64,000 bases of DNA, from contig ML133503.1 of assembly GCA_003864495.1 (NCBI GenBank), forward strand, positions 1,794,252-1,858,251. The letters are read 5' to 3'. Positions 59,621 through 64,000 of this stretch are shown here, piece after piece (the first letter of the stretch is position 1; each line of letters starts with the position of its first letter). The position numbers and the translations under genes are program-made. The notes beneath the pieces were generated by a model. That model did not search any database and was not told the origin of the DNA. It saw only the letters and a list, made by a program, of their open reading frames with translations. The DNA is from Nemopilema nomurai. Its lineage: Eukaryota > Cnidaria > Scyphozoa > Rhizostomeae > Rhizostomatidae.

Positions 59621-61437
59621 TCCTGACAAAAATGATAAAAATCTGTAATTCGGCACAGATGTTCTATTCTATGTTAGATATGACAAAAAGCCCCATTAAT
59701 TGGGAATTGGAAACCCCATATATGGGCGAGCCCCATAGTGACCGACCGATAGCAGGGAATCAAATCTTTTTTTCGCCAAAACTACATAACATGTACATCT
59801 TCTGAAAGAAAAATGCATTATGTATAACTTTTTAAACATGTTTACCGTTAGTATGTGCAAATATTCAATTAAAAGGTGAAATGAAGAAAAGGCCAAGCGA
59901 ATATTGAAAGGGCGCGCAGATAATTATGCAATAAATGGAATGTGTGCCTTATGTAACGATGGGTTCGAGAAAGTGTCAGCGGTGAAGGTAAGGATGAAGG
60001 ACTGAAAACACAGACCCGAGTCAGTGGAGAAAGAGATTTTTCTGACTTGCAAAGGTACGTTTTATCAATTAGTGCTGGTGATACTATGTGATTAAATGTA
60101 ATAAAATTTGGAGCATTTTAAGTCGAAATGTATTTATGATAGACGTCCATAATAGACGCAGTGTTAACTTCTTCTTTAGCTACTTGAATAATCCCCTATT
60201 GGTACAGTCTTGGTTCATTGTGACTGCAGAAGAATGTTGGTTGACACAAGAAAGGCGTCTACAGCAGATCCTCCAAGAAAGAAGCTACAATCTCTGCCAA
60301 AAGTAATTGGAACACCTTGAACATTAAGTGATTTTTCAACCCCCGTTCTATTCCTGTGTTTCCTTTTATGTTGCAACCCCTTCCCCCTAAAACATTGTTG
60401 GATCGTTAGGTGAAAGCCATAGCTATATGTGAATTCATCACTTGTGTTTGTAGAGTTATTTCTTTGCGCTATACAACATTGTTTGAGGGGCGAGGTGATT
60501 CAGCACGCTGCGCGATGCGTAAATTAGAGCAAGTGTTCCACGACTTTTTGCAGAGATTGGAGTATGTTTTCTCTGCTCCACAGTAGCTAAGCGCAAGTGT
60601 TCAATTCAGAACTTTGCCTTTATTGCCAATACTCATTTCTCAATGGGTGAGCAGAGTTGATGAAAGAGGTACATGCGCCCCTGCTCACATGCAATAATCT
60701 CAATTTTATATTATTTTTGTCAGGGTAAAGCCGTAATTCTACTACACTAACAAGCTCCAGGAGAGCAACATATTTTGCTAATTCTTTAAATTTTGAAGCA
60801 GACATTCGAAACATTTGAAAAATAATTTTGAATCGGACACTTGTGTTTATCGAATAAGCAAGAGGTAGTCTCACCTTTACCGGTTCCCTTAAGTCAAAGT
60901 CGTGTCTTTTCTAGGTAGTTTCAAGTACAGATAACATTCTACTTCTTCAATTTCTAACAGTTTCTGTCGCATGAAAAGGAATAGCATAACCTTTCTTCGT
61001 CATTCCGTCTCCATCTGCTCGTGCGCACGGGGTTTTCTTTTCTTTCAAATCTTCTTTTGGTTTGCACAACTGGTGGTCGACCTTTAGTCAGCAAATGTCT
61101 TACTATAAATTCGAAATGATGGAGTTTTACCGGTGTAATTTGCCTCTTTCTAATGGCATTTGGTAACTAGCACAGGCAACAACATCAAATTTTACGCTCC
61201 GTGCGCTACGATTCTTGTCCTGCGCGCAATAGACCCTACATAGTATTCAAGTGATGATCAAAAGTCCCACCTTATGTTTTAACTAAACTACGAGACAGGT
61301 CAATGGGCCTTTGGCAAATCGGGCTAAATTGGAGAGTAGAGTGTCGGTCGTAACGCTGGCTGAAGAAGGACAAGAATAATATTCGACAAAATACTTAACC
61401 AGCAATATATTGTGTTAACTAGCAATACCAGAAATAA

Positions 61438-64000
61438 TTACCGTCGTGGAATATATCAGTTTTTGAGATCTATCTAATAAGCACTGAAGAAATATTTCAT
61501 ACACAGGGCCTCTGACTCAAGTTTTGAAGTAGAGGGTGGCCAAATTTGTCTTTAGCCACACCCTTTCTGTACCGCGCCCCAGAGACCTTGCTTGCCGAGA
61601 CAAGCTGCTGGGTCTTCAGTTTAATTTATGCTCTTTTTCAAAAGTTTGGTTTGCTTTTCTTAATAATTATTGACTCATCGTGTGAGAACTTTAGCTTTTT
61701 GGAAAGAAGCAAAATAATACGGGAAGCAAAAAGGTTAATCAAACAACAAGCAAATGTTAACCATATATTTTATGACAATCTGATTTCTTGAAAGTACCAA
61801 ATGAATGGTACCACTCTTAATGCAATGACACAAATTGATTCCCTGCGTTACAAAATTCAGCTCATCCTGATTGTAACGAAATCCGTGTAGGTTAAGTGAA
61901 TGTAAATACGAAGGTAAGTCAGTCGTGATTCAGGATAAGAGGAATACAGGCGTACAAACCAGGGTCTCTTATGAGCGTATGTGATATACTTGCATTACAT
62001 ATACATTCTGCAGAAATACACGGATTTAAACTGAAGTCAACAATTTGCAAAACGTGGGAGGAAGCAATTACATGGATTCATGTTCCTTGGGTGCCAGGAA
62101 TGTGTCCCAAATTAAAGTCCAATCTCCTAGATGGTTTTGATAATATTTTGGAAACCCTAGGATGTGGCGTGTACTCGCTTCGTCCTCTAGTTTGTGGTTA
62201 ACTTCAGAAAAAGATGCAAAATGCCCTTCAATGGGCACTCAAGCAGTGGTAACAGCAATCAGCAAAAGAATGGCGAGGTTCCATTCCCTATTACTAAATG
62301 AAACCTTAAATTTTTTTGCAATTTGCTCAATCTGGTCATTTCTGATCAATCAAAACCACTTTTAATGTTAATCCATCAAAACCACTTTTAATGTTAATCC
62401 ATCCAACCCACTTTTAAAGTTTATCCATCCAACCCACTTTTAAAGTTGATCCATTCAACCCACTTTTAACACGGTCACTTTTCCATTCAAAGTCGAAGAA
62501 GGCCCCGGTGGGGTCGAGGCAGTGACCAGGCACAAACAGGGATTCCCGGCATCAATGGCATTAGCTGGCATCCGGTCTCTCTCGTGCTCCAGTAATTTTT
62601 GGTCGGAGTTATTTTTTTATCTTGTGTTATCTCAAATAAAAATAGCTTGATAATACATGCTACTCTATTTATTCAATAAAGCAATTTTATTTCCACCTGA
62701 GCACCTTTGAAGGAAATTAGATCTTTGGTCCACTCGTTGTGGTAATTGGAATAATTGTAACGACAATATAAAAAATAGGTTTGAGCCCTGAAGCCGGAAA
62801 GAGCTGGTAAAGTCTGGCTTTCAGTATGCCATTCTTAGTTAGTATGATCCATCACAGACTATGTACCTTCGCGTTAAGCTAACAAGTGTCAGCCTATCAT
62901 GGGAAGAGGTTTAGCAGGATTTCTGCAAAAAGCTTTTACTTTCCACAAGAACCAATGATGTATTCGTGTTAAAGCTAGGATCTCTGCTGAAACTGGTTGC
63001 TTCTAGCTGGAGCCAAGAATCATGCAATGTGTGTTGTATGAGTCCAAGTATCTGTTCTTATGGGAACGCTGTCCTAACTGCATACATCCTGAAACGAAGT
63101 TTTTCTTCAGCAAAAGGACAGCAGCAAAAACGAAGTTTTTCCAACCGCTGGACAGTTGCCTTGCGAATTTCCTAGAAGGGACTTCAAACGATGACTTTAG
63201 TGTCAAAGGATGTCAAACAGTTTGAAGAAATGTATTTCATTGAACGAGCAGTGAGCTTTTCATTCAGAATATACTAGCATTTACGAACTTTGTTTATTAT
63301 AATATATTGTAATTTATTATTGTGCTTTTCGTGATCAGATGTAAAGAATCAATGACCCAAAGCTAAGCATTTTTGCAACATATTTAACGTTTTTGGCTTA
63401 AATAGTTTAATTTGGGTTACTGCAATTTGTAGGACTTGATTTTTTATCTAGACAATGTACATCGAGTTTGAAAATTCAGTTTTGCTCTGATGAAAATTTT
63501 CTCGAATAATTCAAATTTGGACAAAGTCGAAGAGAAAAGGAGATTTATGAATGATTATCCTGAATGCTTTTCTTCTCCGATGCAAATGTCGGCAATCATG
63601 ATCAGAAGGAGGCACATTTGCCTGTCCTTCTTTTCATTTGCCTTGCCAACCGTTTGCAATATATTTCTTCGTCTTCTTTTTCTTCATTCCGCCAGCTCCT
63701 GCGAAGCATGCCAACCGCCGGAGGAGCCTTGAACTTCGTTCTCCATTCACAACTTGATAGGAACATCTTCTATTCACTTGCATCCATTTTACAGACGATG
63801 CTAAAAATTGCAAAGTTTTCAAAGAACTCCTTGCCTCCTTTTTCACATCGTAAACATTTTCACCTGTACTTCTTTTGCTCCTCCGAAGTAGCATAACTGC
63901 CAGTAAATTTTGCAATGCAAGTTAATCAAATTTCGCCGAGTTTCCTACACATTTTACAAAGCCAAAATGTTCGTGAATTGTTCCAAAGAAATCTGGTACA
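61438..64000. repeat. Giant tandem unit, copy C (first 2.5 kb)
   Basis: The third copy begins TTACCGTCGTGGAATATATC and is colinear with the start of unit B up to the end of the window. It contains the fold-back left arm (62343-62469) and the GC-rich block, and lacks the MITE, like B. Small private differences show it is a separate copy, for example GACTTTAGTGTCAAAGG at 63184, where A and B read GACTTTATGTCAAAGG. Confidence 0.93.
62343..62469 (+). repeat. Fold-back left arm minisatellite, unit C
   Basis: The same ~25-bp repeats as in units A and B (AACCCACTTTTAAAGTTGAT type). The arrangement matches unit B, including the doubled TTAATGTTAATCCATC. The right arm lies beyond the window. Confidence 0.75.

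Larger units (their letters stand above)
38888..61437. repeat. Giant tandem unit, copy B
   Basis: The second head-to-tail copy is 22550 bp long. It follows the end of unit A directly, and the same junction sequence recurs at the B/C border, so this is a genuine unit boundary and not a dispersed repeat. It lacks the ISL2EU element and the MITE, and so preserves both empty sites. It keeps both LTRs of the copia element. Confidence 0.95.

Overview
The window looks like nuclear DNA of an invertebrate animal, most likely a cnidarian (coral or anemone type). This rests on AT-rich DNA, a nuclear mitochondrial complex I gene split into nine short exons by GT-AG introns, and a transposon mix of piggyBac, ISL2EU with a THAP domain, short-LTR copia and LINE fragments. 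There are no bacterial-style operons. The cnidarian assignment is inference; the animal assignment is firm.

Layout. (1) 1-9.9 kb is single-copy DNA holding one complete conserved gene on the minus strand, NDUFV2 (3774-9594, nine exons, 247 aa). I recognise nothing in 1-3773. (2) 9.9-12.2 kb is a decayed piggyBac transposon, inserted about 310 bp upstream of the NDUFV2 start codon. Its left end is intact; its right end is cut off inside the C-terminal zinc finger. (3) From base 12199 to the end the window is a tandem array of one very large repeat unit of about 22.5 kb: unit A 12199-38887, unit B 38888-61437, and the start of unit C from 61438. The units are nearly identical over long stretches and differ by discrete insertions and deletions.

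Each full unit carries, in order: a fold-back-like element with minisatellite arms and a LINE reverse transcriptase relic in its loop; exon-like open frames of unknown family on the minus strand; a dead copia retrotransposon with LTRs of only about 100 bp (minus strand); a short tandem array of 291/335-bp monomers whose core can fold into hairpins with paired base changes; and a stretch with exon-like frames on the plus strand. None of the exon-like frames matches a family I know.

Unit A alone contains an apparently intact ISL2EU transposon (20399-24291), with a SAP/SWIM/YqaJ nuclease gene and a THAP/DDE transposase gene between 53-bp terminal inverted repeats. Unit B preserves its exact empty target site. 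Unit A alone also has a 388-bp MITE with TA duplications, whose empty site is seen in B and C. Unit B alone has a 459-bp promoter-like segment and a further ~1 kb segment. The unit differences therefore record a history of amplification followed by transposition and by deletions with templated filler DNA. The most interesting items are the array itself, its edge inside piggyBac, the ISL2EU filled/empty pair, and the small structured repeat, which I cannot assign to any known RNA or satellite.
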